A DNA stretch of 64,000 bases from Rhodopseudomonas palustris. Its GTDB lineage: Bacteria; Pseudomonadota; Alphaproteobacteria; Rhizobiales; Xanthobacteraceae. A program made the translations under genes and the position numbers. The stretch lies in the NCBI RefSeq assembly GCF_034479375.1, contig NZ_CP140155.1:5241910-5305909 (forward strand), read 5' to 3'. Below the pieces are notes generated by a model that made no database searches, had not been told where the DNA came from, and was given only the letters and a program-made list of their open reading frames with translations. This document shows positions 8,800-17,105 of the stretch, in pieces; within the stretch, counting starts at the first letter, position 1; every line of letters starts with the position of its first letter.

Positions 8800-10236
8800 A
8801 TGCGGTTTCTTCCGGTCTTTCTCGATCTCGCGGCAGGGCCGGTGGTGCTGGTTGGCGCCGGCGAGATGGCGCGCGCCAAGCTGCGGCTGTTGCTGTCGGC
8901 CGGCGCGACGATCCGCTGGTATGTGACCGACGGGGACGGCGACCTCGCCGGCCTCAGCGAGGCCGACCGCGCGCGCGTGACGTCGATGACGGGGGAACCC
9001 GCCGAGGCCGATCTGTCGGGCGCGATCGCGCTGATGTGCGCTGGCGCCGGCGATCTCGCGGCACCGCTCGCGGCGAAGGCCCGCGCACTCGGCGTCCCGG
9101 TCAACGTGATGGATGAACTTGCGCACTCCACCTTCATCTTCCCGGCGATCGTCGATCGCGGCGACGTCGTGGTCGCGATCGGCACCGGCGGGTCGTCGCC
9201 GGTGGTGGCGCGGCGGGTGCGCGAGATGATCGAGACGCTGCTGCCGGCGCGGATCGGCGATCTCGCCGCGCTGATCGGCCGCTGGCGTTCGCCGATGAAG
9301 GCGCGGATCCCGGAATTCCCGCTGCGCCGCCGGTTCTGGGAACGTGTCGTCGACGGCCCGATCGGCGCTGCCGTGCTCGAGGGTCGTAGCGACGCTGCAG
9401 AAGAGCAGTTGAAGGCGATCGTCGATCCCTCGGCCTATGCGCGTGGTTCAGTGTCGGCTCATACCGAAGGGCACGTCACGCTGGTCGGCGCCGGGCCCGG
9501 CGATCCTGACCTGTTGACGATCAAGGCGCTGCGCGCGCTGCAGGACGCCGACGTGGTGTTCTACGACGAACTGGTGTCGCCCGAAATTCTCGACCGGATC
9601 CGCCGCGACGCGGCGCGGGTGCCGGTCGGCCGCCGCATCGGCAAGCCGGGGATCGGCCAGGACGCGATCAACACGCTGCTGATCGAAGCCGCGCAGGCCG
9701 GCCAGCGCGCGGTGCGGCTGAAGGGCGGCGATCCGTTCGTGTTCGGCCGCGGCGGCGAGGAAGTCGAGGCGCTGCGCGACGCCGGCGTGTCGTATTCGGT
9801 GGTGCCCGGCATAAGCGCCGGATTCGGCGCCGCGGCGCAGTTCGAGGTCCCGCTGACCTATCGCCATGAGGCGCTCCGCATCACCTTTCTCACCGCCCAC
9901 AAGGCGGTGGATGCAGAGGCTGTCGACTGGTCGGCGCTCACCGACGAGAAGATGACGGTGGTGGTCTATATGGGCATGACCGCAGCGCCCACGGTGCGCG
10001 ACGGCCTGCTGAAAGCCGGGCGCTCGCCGCAGACGCCGGTCGGCGTGTTCGCGCGGGTGACGCGGCCGGACGCGCAGGCCGCTGTCGGCACGCTCGCCGA
10101 TCTGCCGGCGCTGGTCGCTCAGGTCGATGGCGGCCCGGCGATCCTGGTGATCGGCGACGTCGTCGCGCATTCGGCGCCGTGGCGCCGGCAACAGCTCCAG
10201 CAACTCGTGTCGACCTATCAGGTAGCCGCCGAATGA
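8800..10236 (+). CDS. cysG: Siroheme synthase (trifunctional CysG)
   Basis: 478 aa, fusing two modules. Residues 1 to about 205 are the precorrin-2 dehydrogenase/sirohydrochlorin ferrochelatase part, with an NAD-binding start (VLVGAGEMARAKLRLLLSAGA), the conserved VNVMDE aspartate region and GTGGSSPVVARRVRE. Residues about 217-465 are the uroporphyrinogen-III C-methyltransferase, with VTLVGAGPGDPDLLTIKALR, LKGGDPFVFGRGGEE and VPGISAG. It makes siroheme, the cofactor of the sulfite reductase encoded two genes downstream. The stop overlaps the next ATG (ATGA), so the genes form an operon. Confidence 0.97.
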   Translation: MRFLPVFLDLAAGPVVLVGAGEMARAKLRLLLSAGATIRWYVTDGDGDLAGLSEADRARVTSMTGEPAEADLSGAIALMCAGAGDLAAPLAAKARALGVPVNVMDELAHSTFIFPAIVDRGDVVVAIGTGGSSPVVARRVREMIETLLPARIGDLAALIGRWRSPMKARIPEFPLRRRFWERVVDGPIGAAVLEGRSDAAEEQLKAIVDPSAYARGSVSAHTEGHVTLVGAGPGDPDLLTIKALRALQDADVVFYDELVSPEILDRIRRDAARVPVGRRIGKPGIGQDAINTLLIEAAQAGQRAVRLKGGDPFVFGRGGEEVEALRDAGVSYSVVPGISAGFGAAAQFEVPLTYRHEALRITFLTAHKAVDAEAVDWSALTDEKMTVVVYMGMTAAPTVRDGLLKAGRSPQTPVGVFARVTRPDAQAAVGTLADLPALVAQVDGGPAILVIGDVVAHSAPWRRQQLQQLVSTYQVAAE

Positions 10237-10547
10237 CCTCTCCGCTGCAACAGAAGATCAAGATCACCGGCCCGTCGGTGGTGACCGCGAACCGCACGTT
10301 CGACGGCGTGGTGATCTATCGCACCGCCGATCGTGGCTGGTCGACCGAGCTCGCCAATGCCGCGATCGTGCGCGAGGCGGAGCCTGCGCGCGCGCTGCTG
10401 GCGGCCTCCGTCGCCGACGATGTCGGCGCGGTCGGCGCCTACATCGCGCCGGTCAAGATCGACGACACCGGCGCCGTTGTTCCCGGCAATCTGCGCGAGC
10501 AGATCCGCAGGAGCGGCGTTACCATCGCGCTGCCCGCCCACGCTTGA
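10233..10547 (+). CDS. DUF2849 protein of the sulfite reduction operon
   Basis: 104 aa. It shows KITGPSVVTANRTFDGVVIYRT and the pattern WSTELANAAIV typical of DUF2849, a small cytoplasmic family found almost only between cysG and cysI in alphaproteobacteria. The start overlaps the cysG stop. The role is unknown; its fixed position suggests an accessory part in sulfite reduction or siroheme insertion, which is inference from context. Confidence 0.9.
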   Translation: MTSPLQQKIKITGPSVVTANRTFDGVVIYRTADRGWSTELANAAIVREAEPARALLAASVADDVGAVGAYIAPVKIDDTGAVVPGNLREQIRRSGVTIALPAHA

Positions 10548-10559
10548 GGCTTTTGTTTC

Positions 10560-12215
10560 ATGTATGCTTACGACGAGATTGACCAGACGCTGGTCGACGA
10601 ACGGGTCGCGGAATTTCGCGATCAGGTGCAGCGCCGCCTCAGCGGCGAACTGACCGAGGACGAGTTCAAGCCGCTGCGGCTGATGAACGGCGTCTATCTG
10701 CAACTCCACGCCTATATGTTTCGCGTCGCGATTCCCTACGGCACGCTGTCGTCGGCGCAACTCCGCAAGCTCGCTCACGTCGCCCGCAAATACGACCGCG
10801 GCTACGGCCACTTCACCACCCGGCAGAACATCCAGTTCAATTGGATCGCGCTGAAGGACCTGCCCGACGCGCTGGCCGATCTCGCCGAGGTCGGCATCCA
10901 CGCGATGCAGACCTCGGGCAATTGCACCCGCAACGTCACCGCCGACCAATGGGGGGGCGTCGCACCCGACGAGGTCGAGGACCCGCGGGTCTGGGCCGAG
11001 ATCCTGCGCCAGCACACCGCGCTGCATCCGGAATTCTCGTTCCTGCCGCGCAAGTTCAAATTCGCCATCACCGCGTCGGATCATGACCGCGCGGCGATCA
11101 AGGTGCACGATATCGGCCTGCGGCTGATCAGGAACGAGCAGGGCGAGACCGGCTTCGAGGTGCTGGTCGGCGGCGGGCTCGGCCGCTCGCCGTTCATCGG
11201 CAAGAGCATCAAGCCGTTCGTGCGCGGCCGCGACATCCTCAGCTATGTCGAGGCGATCCTGCGCGTCTACAATCAGTACGGCCGCCGTGACAACATCTAC
11301 AAGGCGCGAATCAAGATCCTGGTGCACGAACTCGGCATCGAAAAATTCGCCGCCGAAGTCGAGCAGGCCTGGCAAGAGGTCGCCGAAGGCCCGCTGACGC
11401 TCGACGACGAGATGATCGAGGATATCCGCTCGCGCTTCGTCTACCCGGCCTACGAGAAACTGCCGGCGATGCCGGATGAACTACGCGCCGCGGCGGGCGA
11501 CGCCCGCTTCGAGGCGTGGCGCAGGAACTCGGTCGCGCCGCATCGCGAGCCGGGCTACGCCATCGTTACGCTGTCGCTGAAGCCGGTCGGCGGCCCGCCG
11601 GGCGACGCCACCGCCGATCAGATAGATGCGATCGCCGATCTCGCCGACAAATACTCGTTCGGCGAGATCCGCGTCGGCCACGAGCAGAATCTGGCGCTGC
11701 CGCATGTTGCCAGGCGCGATCTGCCGGCGCTGTGGGCCGCGCTCGACGCGCTCGGCGTCGCCACGCCGAACGTCAATCTGGTCAGCGACATCATCGCCTG
11801 CCCGGGGCTCGACTATTGCTCGCTGGCGAACGCCCGCTCGATCCCGATCGCACAGGAGTTGACGCGGCGCTTCGCCAATCACGAGACCGCCAATCTGATC
11901 GGCCGGCTGCACGTCAATATATCGGGCTGCATCAATGCCTGCGGGCATCACCACGTCGGCCATATCGGCATTCTCGGCGTCGAGAAAAACGATCAGGAGT
12001 TCTATCAGATCACCATCGGCGGCCGCGCCGACGAGGATGCGCGCGTCGGCGATCTGATCGGGCCGGCGGTGCCGTATGCGGAAGTCGCCGACGTGGTCGA
12101 GGACATCGTCGAGGCCTATCTGGCGCTGCGCGAAAAGCCGGAGGAATTGTTCGTCGACACCGTCAAGCGGATCGGCGTCGAACCCTTCAAGGAGCGCGTC
12201 TATGCCACTCGTTAA
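10560..12215 (+). CDS. cysI: Sulfite reductase hemoprotein (nitrite/sulfite reductase family)
   Basis: 551 aa. It shows the repeated ferredoxin-like/siroheme domain plan of the family. The 4Fe-4S/siroheme cysteines are visible as C-x5-C in IACPGLDYCSLAN (about residue 415) and C-x3-C in NISGCINACGHH (about residue 460). Arg/Lys residues for the anion appear in GHFTTRQNIQ near residue 85. It reduces sulfite to sulfide with six electrons in the cytoplasm. No flavoprotein subunit is fused or adjacent, so ferredoxin is the likely donor. The gene ends 14 bases inside the next one. A nitrite reductase role is possible in principle, but the partners DUF2849 and DUF934 favour sulfite. Confidence 0.94.
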   Translation: MYAYDEIDQTLVDERVAEFRDQVQRRLSGELTEDEFKPLRLMNGVYLQLHAYMFRVAIPYGTLSSAQLRKLAHVARKYDRGYGHFTTRQNIQFNWIALKDLPDALADLAEVGIHAMQTSGNCTRNVTADQWGGVAPDEVEDPRVWAEILRQHTALHPEFSFLPRKFKFAITASDHDRAAIKVHDIGLRLIRNEQGETGFEVLVGGGLGRSPFIGKSIKPFVRGRDILSYVEAILRVYNQYGRRDNIYKARIKILVHELGIEKFAAEVEQAWQEVAEGPLTLDDEMIEDIRSRFVYPAYEKLPAMPDELRAAAGDARFEAWRRNSVAPHREPGYAIVTLSLKPVGGPPGDATADQIDAIADLADKYSFGEIRVGHEQNLALPHVARRDLPALWAALDALGVATPNVNLVSDIIACPGLDYCSLANARSIPIAQELTRRFANHETANLIGRLHVNISGCINACGHHHVGHIGILGVEKNDQEFYQITIGGRADEDARVGDLIGPAVPYAEVADVVEDIVEAYLALREKPEELFVDTVKRIGVEPFKERVYATR

Positions 12216-12711
12216 GAACGGCGCGATCGTCGCCGACGACTTCGTCAGCGTCGCCGACGATGCCGAGTTGCCGGCCGGCGGCGCGGTGCTGATTTCGGCC
12301 GCCCGCTTTCTCGCCGACGCCGAGGCGCTGTCAGCGCGCAACGCGCCGCTCGGCGTGATCTGGCCGAACAATCGCGATGTCGCGGAGCTGAAGCCGTGGC
12401 TCGATCGTCTGTCGCTGATCGCGCTGGTGTTTCCCACCTTCAAGGACGGCCGCGCGCACAGCCAGGCCCGCCGGCTGCGTGAGGTCTATGGTTTCCGTGG
12501 CGAACTGCGCGCCACCGGACAAATCCTGCGCGATCAGTTCACCTTCCTGCTTCGCAACGGCTTCGATTCTTTCGCGGTCACCAAGGAGTCCGATGCGCAG
12601 GCGTTCGGCGAGGCGACGCATCGCTACACCGAATTCTATCAGCCGACCGGCGACGGCCATCTCAGCGCGCTGCAGCGCCGACGCAAGCGCCACACGGCTC
12701 CGGCTGGTTAG
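12202..12711 (+). CDS. DUF934 protein of the sulfite reduction operon
   Basis: 169 aa with the family core WPNNRDVAELKPWLDRLSLIALVFPTFKDGRAHSQARRLRE and the C-terminal ATHRYTEFYQP. DUF934 (COG3749) proteins regularly follow cysI in proteobacteria and are thought to assist sulfite reduction; no activity is established. Translation is probably coupled to cysI through the 14-base overlap. The phosphoadenylylsulfate reductase gene (cysH), often next in this operon, is not here; a repeat and then glutaminase follow. Confidence 0.92.
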   Translation: MPLVKNGAIVADDFVSVADDAELPAGGAVLISAARFLADAEALSARNAPLGVIWPNNRDVAELKPWLDRLSLIALVFPTFKDGRAHSQARRLREVYGFRGELRATGQILRDQFTFLLRNGFDSFAVTKESDAQAFGEATHRYTEFYQPTGDGHLSALQRRRKRHTAPAG

Positions 12712-12736
12712 ACTGAATAAAAGCGAGTGCGGCCTC

Positions 12737-12925
12737 ACCTCTCCCCGAGCGCGGGGAGAGGTGACCCGGTTGAGCGCAGCGAAGCCGGGTCGGGTGAGGG
12801 GGCGCCTCCGCGCGGCTGAGCCTTCGAGTTGCTTTTCGACTGATGATTATCGACCACTGGCGCTCGGCCCTGTGGTGACGCCCCCTCATCCCAGCCTTCT
12901 CCCCGCGCGCGGGGAGAAGGATCAG
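12737..12925. repeat. Palindromic intergenic repeat, family C (copy 1)
   Basis: Two G/C hairpins, CTCTCCCCGAGCGCGGGGAGAG near the left and CTTCTCCCCGCGCGCGGGGAGAAG near the right (each given here as arm-loop-arm), with GAAGCCGGGT, GGTGAGGGGGCG and its complement between them. Similar units occur at 20424-20563, 22313-22450 and 30120-30420. It fills most of the 308 bases between DUF934 and glsA; the rest (to 13019) shows nothing recognisable beyond the expected promoter. Confidence 0.85.
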
Positions 12926-13019
12926 GCCGTGTGCGCGGCGACCGTCTCACATCACCAGCAGCATTCTGCATCCTCTTTGGCCTTGCTTTGCGACGGAGCT
13001 TGCCTTTCTTTCCGCCGTC

Positions 13020-13955
13020 ATGAGCCCTGATCATCTCGACCGCACCGTCTCTGAAATCGCCGAAGAGATGGCGCAGCGCGCCGACCGCGGCGCGGTCGCG
13101 AGTTACATTCCCGAATTGGCGCAGGTCGATCCCAAGCGTTTCGGCCTCGTCGTGATCGACGCTGACGGCCATGTCGCCGCCGGCGGCGACGCCGACGTGC
13201 CGTTCTCGATCCAGAGCATCTCCAAGGTGTTCACGTTGACGCTGGCGCTCGGCATGGCAGGCGACCGGGTGTGGCGCCGGGTTGGGCGCGAGCCGTCCGG
13301 CTCGGCATTCAACTCGATCGTCCAACTCGAGCGCGAGCGCGGCATCCCGCGTAATCCCTTCATCAATGCCGGCGCCATCGCCGTCACCGATTTGATCCTG
13401 TCCGGGCACCAGCCGCGCGAGGCGCTCGGCGAAATTCTCCGATTCATGCAATTTCTCGCCGCCGATTCCTCGATCGTCATCGACGAGTCCGTCGCCGCAT
13501 CCGAACAGCGCACCGGGTTTCGCAACGCCGCGCTGGCGAACTACATGAAGTCCTTCGGCGTGCTCGACAATCCGGTCGAATACACGCTCGGCGTGTACTT
13601 CCACCATTGCGCCATCGCGATGAGTTGCCGCCAGCTCGCGATGGCGGGGCGTTTCCTCGCCCATAACGGCCGCAATCCCGCGACCGGCCACAACGTGGTG
13701 TCGGCGCAGCGGGCGCGTCGTATCAACGCGCTGATGCTGACCTGCGGCCATTATGACGGCTCTGGCGAATTCGCCTATCGGGTCGGATTGCCGGGAAAAA
13801 GCGGGGTCGGAGGAGGGGTGCTGGCGGTCGCGCCCGGCACGGCATCGATCGCCGTGTGGTCGCCGGGGCTCGACGCCTCGGGCAATTCCCATCTCGGCCG
13901 CATCGCGCTGGAAGCGCTGACCAAACGACTCGGCTGGTCGATCTTCGGCGTCTGA
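13020..13955 (+). CDS. glsA: Glutaminase
   Basis: 311 aa, the normal size of the serine-dependent beta-lactamase-like glutaminase family. The active-site block [12 protein letters not shown] contains the catalytic Ser-x-x-Lys (about residues 65-68). [15 protein letters not shown], a conserved Tyr in the [17 protein letters not shown] block, and [23 protein letters not shown] with its Lys-Ser-Gly also match. It hydrolyses glutamine to glutamate and ammonia in the cytoplasm. It stands beside the glutamine synthetase II locus, so opposite reactions are encoded within 2 kb. No clear Shine-Dalgarno is visible before the ATG. Confidence 0.96.
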   Translation: MSPDHLDRTVSEIAEEMAQRADRGAVASYIPELAQVDPKRFGLVVIDADGHVAAGGDADVPFSIQSISKVFTLTLALGMAGDRVWRRVGREPSGSAFNSIVQLERERGIPRNPFINAGAIAVTDLILSGHQPREALGEILRFMQFLAADSSIVIDESVAASEQRTGFRNAALANYMKSFGVLDNPVEYTLGVYFHHCAIAMSCRQLAMAGRFLAHNGRNPATGHNVVSAQRARRINALMLTCGHYDGSGEFAYRVGLPGKSGVGGGVLAVAPGTASIAVWSPGLDASGNSHLGRIALEALTKRLGWSIFGV

Positions 13956-13985
13956 ACCGCCACCCTGGCAAGGCGACGACCGCCG

Positions 13986-14023
13986 GCAAAAACAAAGGGC
14001 CGAAACGCTTGCACGCCGGCCCT
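13986..14023 (-). terminator. Rho-independent terminator of the DUF2735 gene
   Basis: Stem AAGGGCCG/CGGCCCTT (13995-14002 with 14016-14023). Reading leftwards it is followed by TTTGTTTTTG, so it serves the minus-strand gene; the stem may also slow glsA transcripts arriving from the left. Confidence 0.7.
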
Positions 14024-14070
14024 TCGTCAGTTCTGGAAAACCCCGCCCCGCGGCGTCGCTGGTGTCGGTG

Positions 14071-14247
14071 TCATTGCGGTTTGGGAGCCTGTTCTTCGAG
14101 CATCGCCGCTTCGTGGTACCAGCTCGAACTAGTCACGACATTCCGGGATCCCGTATCAGCGACGGCGGGCTGGCGCCGGGCAAGGCTTCCGCGGCCGCCG
14201 ACAGGAAACTGGTAGATTTTGGCGGTCGTCTGATTCAAGGTGCTCAC
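14071..14247 (-). CDS. DUF2735 small protein
   Basis: 58 aa, beginning STLNQTTAKIYQFPVGGRGSL after a GTG start at 14245-14247. GGAG at the right distance (six bases) supports GTG; the frame is open further upstream but has no coding character. The KIYQFP motif is diagnostic of DUF2735, a short soluble family found next to glnII in Bradyrhizobium and relatives. The function is unknown; divergence from glnII suggests shared nitrogen control. Confidence 0.88.
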   Translation of the reverse strand: MSTLNQTTAKIYQFPVGGRGSLARRQPAVADTGSRNVVTSSSWYHEAAMLEEQAPKPQ

Positions 14248-14330
14248 TCTGATCTCCTTCTCTCCTTCGGTTGCATTCCGTCGGTCGCATTCCGTGGTTC
14301 GCGGTCTGCGTCGGTCTGTAGATATCTGCC

Positions 14331-14348
14331 GCGCCCAGGCGTGGTGCA
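14331..14348. promoter_or_regulatory. NtrC-like binding site
   Basis: GCGCCCA-GGCG-TGGTGCA resembles the NtrC palindrome TGCACCA-N4-TGGTGCA: the right half is exact and the left half has two mismatches. It lies in the 488-base DUF2735/glnII gap, about 285 bases before the sigma-54 promoter. Confidence 0.45.
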
Positions 14349-14632
14349 ATATGCTCAAGGAAATATCATCGTTTGCCGATAACATAGGCAAAACGCCATC
14401 TGCCCGCGCTCTGGTCATGCGGGGCAACTCCGCGAAGCCGGCTTGGTTGCCGACAGCCCGAACCACCCCGCCACCAAAAAGCGTGCGCCGGATCGGTTAA
14501 TTTTGTTTTCGCGCTGTCGTTTCGTGCAAATACCGGCCTGAAAGCAGGGATTCGGGCGGGTACGGTGGACGCCCCGCGCCGTCTGCCGACGTTGATCGCG
14601 CGGAGAGGCGGTTTTCGCCGCGGCGCAAAAAT

Positions 14633-14650
14633 TTGGCATAACAAATGCTT
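14633..14650 (+). promoter_or_regulatory. Sigma-54 promoter of glnII
   Basis: TTGGCATAACAAATGCTT: the GG and GC pairs are ten bases apart, as required for the -24/-12 promoter (TGGCAC-N5-TTGC). It starts 103 bases before the glnII ATG. NtrC-dependent sigma-54 control is well known for glnII in rhizobia. The rest of the 14248-14735 gap shows no gene. Confidence 0.7.
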
Positions 14651-14735
14651 CATATTGCCCGGACATCGGCCGCCGGGTGCGGTTCCAAGTCCGCTTCGGG
14701 TCCACAACCCTTTGCAGATCAACAGAGAGAACCGC

Positions 14736-15773
14736 ATGACAAAGTACAAGCTCGAGTACATCTGGCTCGACGGCTACACGCCGGTGCCGAACCTGCGTGG
14801 CAAGACGCAGATCAAGGAATTCGAGATCTATCCGACGCTCGAGCAACTGCCGCTGTGGGGCTTCGATGGCTCCTCCACCATGCAGGCCGAGGGCCGCAGC
14901 TCGGATTGCGTGCTCAAGCCGGTCGCGATGTTCAACGACGCCACCCGCAAGAACGGCATTCTGGTGATGTGCGAAGTGATGATGCCCGACGGCGTCACCC
15001 CGCATGCCAGCAACACCCGCGCCACGATTCTGGACGATGAAGGCGCCTGGTTCGGTTTCGAGCAGGAATACTTCTTCTACAAGGACGGCCGTCCGCTCGG
15101 CTTCCCGGAGGCCGGCTATCCGGCGCCGCAGGGCCCGTATTACACCGGCGTCGGCTTCAAGAATGTCGGCAGCATCGCGCGCAAGATCGTCGAGGAGCAT
15201 CTCGACCTCTGCCTCGCGGCCGGCATCAATCACGAAGGCATCAACGCCGAAGTGGCGAAGGGCCAGTGGGAATTCCAGGTCTTCGGCAAGGGCTCGAAGA
15301 CCGCCGCCGACCAGATGTGGATGGCGCGCTATCTGATGCTGCGGCTGTGCGAGAGCTACGGCATCGACATCGAATGGCACTGCAAGCCGCTCGGCGATAC
15401 CGACTGGAACGGCTCGGGCATGCACGCGAACTTCTCGACCAAGTTCATGCGTGAAGTCGGCGGCAAGGACTACTTCGAAGCGCTGATGGGCCAGTTCGAG
15501 AAGAATTTGCACGACCACATCGCCGTGTACGGTCCGGACAACCACATGCGCCTGACCGGCAAGCACGAGACCGCCCCGTGGAACAAGTTCTCCTACGGTG
15601 TGGCGGACCGCGGCGCCTCGATCCGCGTGCCGCATTCCTTCGTCAACAACGGCTACAAGGGCTATCTGGAAGACCGCCGCCCGAACTCCATGGGCGACCC
15701 CTACCAGATCGCGTCGCAGATCCTGAAGACGATTTCGGAAGTCCCCACCTCGAAATCCGCGGCCGCCGCCTGA
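14736..15773 (+). CDS. glnII: Glutamine synthetase type II (GSII)
   Basis: 345 aa, the compact eukaryote-like form used by rhizobia and relatives beside GlnA. Signature blocks include YIWLDGYTPVPNLRGKT, LPLWGFDGSSTMQAEG, WFGFEQEYFF (metal-binding glutamates), GINHEGINAEVAKGQWEFQ, GSGMHANFSTKFMR and AVYGPDNHMRLTGKHETA. It condenses glutamate and ammonia with ATP in the cytoplasm. Unlike GSI it is not adenylylated; control is mainly transcriptional, in line with the sigma-54 promoter seen upstream. A strong terminator follows. Confidence 0.97.
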   Translation: MTKYKLEYIWLDGYTPVPNLRGKTQIKEFEIYPTLEQLPLWGFDGSSTMQAEGRSSDCVLKPVAMFNDATRKNGILVMCEVMMPDGVTPHASNTRATILDDEGAWFGFEQEYFFYKDGRPLGFPEAGYPAPQGPYYTGVGFKNVGSIARKIVEEHLDLCLAAGINHEGINAEVAKGQWEFQVFGKGSKTAADQMWMARYLMLRLCESYGIDIEWHCKPLGDTDWNGSGMHANFSTKFMREVGGKDYFEALMGQFEKNLHDHIAVYGPDNHMRLTGKHETAPWNKFSYGVADRGASIRVPHSFVNNGYKGYLEDRRPNSMGDPYQIASQILKTISEVPTSKSAAAA

Positions 15774-15794
15774 GCCTCCACGGCGACTGCAAAC

Positions 15795-15828
15795 ACGGCC
15801 CGGACGCAAGTCCGGGCCGTTGTCGTTT
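15795..15828 (+). terminator. Rho-independent terminator of glnII
   Basis: Stem ACGGCCCGGA/TCCGGGCCGT with loop CGCAAG, followed by a T-rich TGTCGTTT, 21 bases after the stop codon. Confidence 0.85.
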
Positions 15829-15986
15829 GCGCAGCCGATCTATGCGAGCCGACACGGTTGTTCACCGCAGCCCGCGAGAACGGGGCGAGGGCATCCGGGC
15901 CGCGCCGCGGTCGCCTCGTTCGGACGCCCGGGTGCTCGACCGTCAGTTCGATTGATCGGTCGGAGCAAGCAGCGCCGGCCTCGGCG

Positions 15987-17105
15987 CTACTCTTCTTTCT
16001 CGCGCTTCTTCAGCAGGTCTTTGACGAGATCGCCGAGCACCGGGCGGGGCAGGGCGTCGAAGGGCAGCGGGCGGGTCAGGTCGATCGCGGCGAGGCCGAG
16101 CCGTGCGGTCAGCATGCCGTTGACGACGCCTTCGCCGAGCTTGGCCGACAGCCGCGAGGCGAGGCCGTGGCCGAGCACGGATTGCATCACGCTGTCGCTG
16201 AGCGCGATGCCGCCGGTGACGGCGAGGTGCGATATCGTCTGCCGCATCAGCTTGAACATGCCGAGCGCGCCGGGGCGGCCGCCATACAGCCGCGCCAGCT
16301 GGCCGATCAGCCTTGTGGCGACGATCGCCACGAACAGCACGTCGATCAGCGCCTTCGGGCTGATCGCGGTGACCAGCGAGACGCGCTGCGCCGCCTTCGA
16401 GATCATCACCCGCGCCTCGAGGTCGAGCGGCGTCATCAGCTCGCGCTCGGCCAGCCGGATCAGGTCGGCGCCGTCGATGATGTCACCGATGTGCTTTTCG
16501 AGCGTGGCGCGGGCGCGGGCGAGCTGCGGATTGGGGTGCTCGAATTTCAGGAGCTCGCGAATAATCGCCTGGGCCTCGGCGCGGTTGTCGGTTTCCAGCA
16601 CTTTGGCGGCGCGGGCGTGCAACTGCTCGATCCGCGCCAGCCGGATCAGCCCGAACGCCTCGCGGCCGACGATGATCGCGAGCGAACCGGCGGCGAGCAG
16701 CGCCAGCACCATGCCGACGGTGCCGAGCATCTGGCTCTGCGCGAACAGATCCTCGATCAGCTTGCTGATCCACAGCCAGAACGCCAGCGTCACCAGCCCG
16801 GTCGCGGCCGTCCAGAACAGCGCGCCCCAGCGGAAACCCTTCTTCGGATTGATGACGCTGGCCGGCGGCTTCGGCGCGACGATCGGCGGCTCGGCTTCCC
16901 TGGCGAGCTGGATCCGCGCCCGCGGCGGCGGCGCCGCTGATGCCGACGACGAGGACGATGCTGACGACGACGACGACGACGCCGTCGCGCCGGCCTGGGC
17001 GGCGGCGCGGCTGGTGCTGCCGCTGTCGTCGGCATCGATCAGCACGACGCTCGGGTCGGTGAGCTTGAAGGTCGCCGGCCTTCGGGGAGGCACCCGCTCG
17101 GTCAT
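15987..17105 (-). CDS. ycjF: YcjF/TIGR01620 family inner-membrane protein (DUF697)
   Basis: 372 aa. Residues 1-75 are disordered and very rich in Ser and Ala. Two membrane helices follow (about 95-112 and 125-148), then a cytoplasmic helical part and the C-terminal DUF697 region (about 235-365) with further hydrophobic stretches (KALIDVLFVAIVATRLIGQLARLYGG). It partners with the YcjX GTPase encoded just upstream; the ATG overlaps the ycjX stop. In enterobacteria the pair belongs to the phage-shock (Psp) regulon; no psp genes are seen here. The exact function is unknown. Confidence 0.9.
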   Translation of the reverse strand: MTERVPPRRPATFKLTDPSVVLIDADDSGSTSRAAAQAGATASSSSSSASSSSSASAAPPPRARIQLAREAEPPIVAPKPPASVINPKKGFRWGALFWTAATGLVTLAFWLWISKLIEDLFAQSQMLGTVGMVLALLAAGSLAIIVGREAFGLIRLARIEQLHARAAKVLETDNRAEAQAIIRELLKFEHPNPQLARARATLEKHIGDIIDGADLIRLAERELMTPLDLEARVMISKAAQRVSLVTAISPKALIDVLFVAIVATRLIGQLARLYGGRPGALGMFKLMRQTISHLAVTGGIALSDSVMQSVLGHGLASRLSAKLGEGVVNGMLTARLGLAAIDLTRPLPFDALPRPVLGDLVKDLLKKREKEE

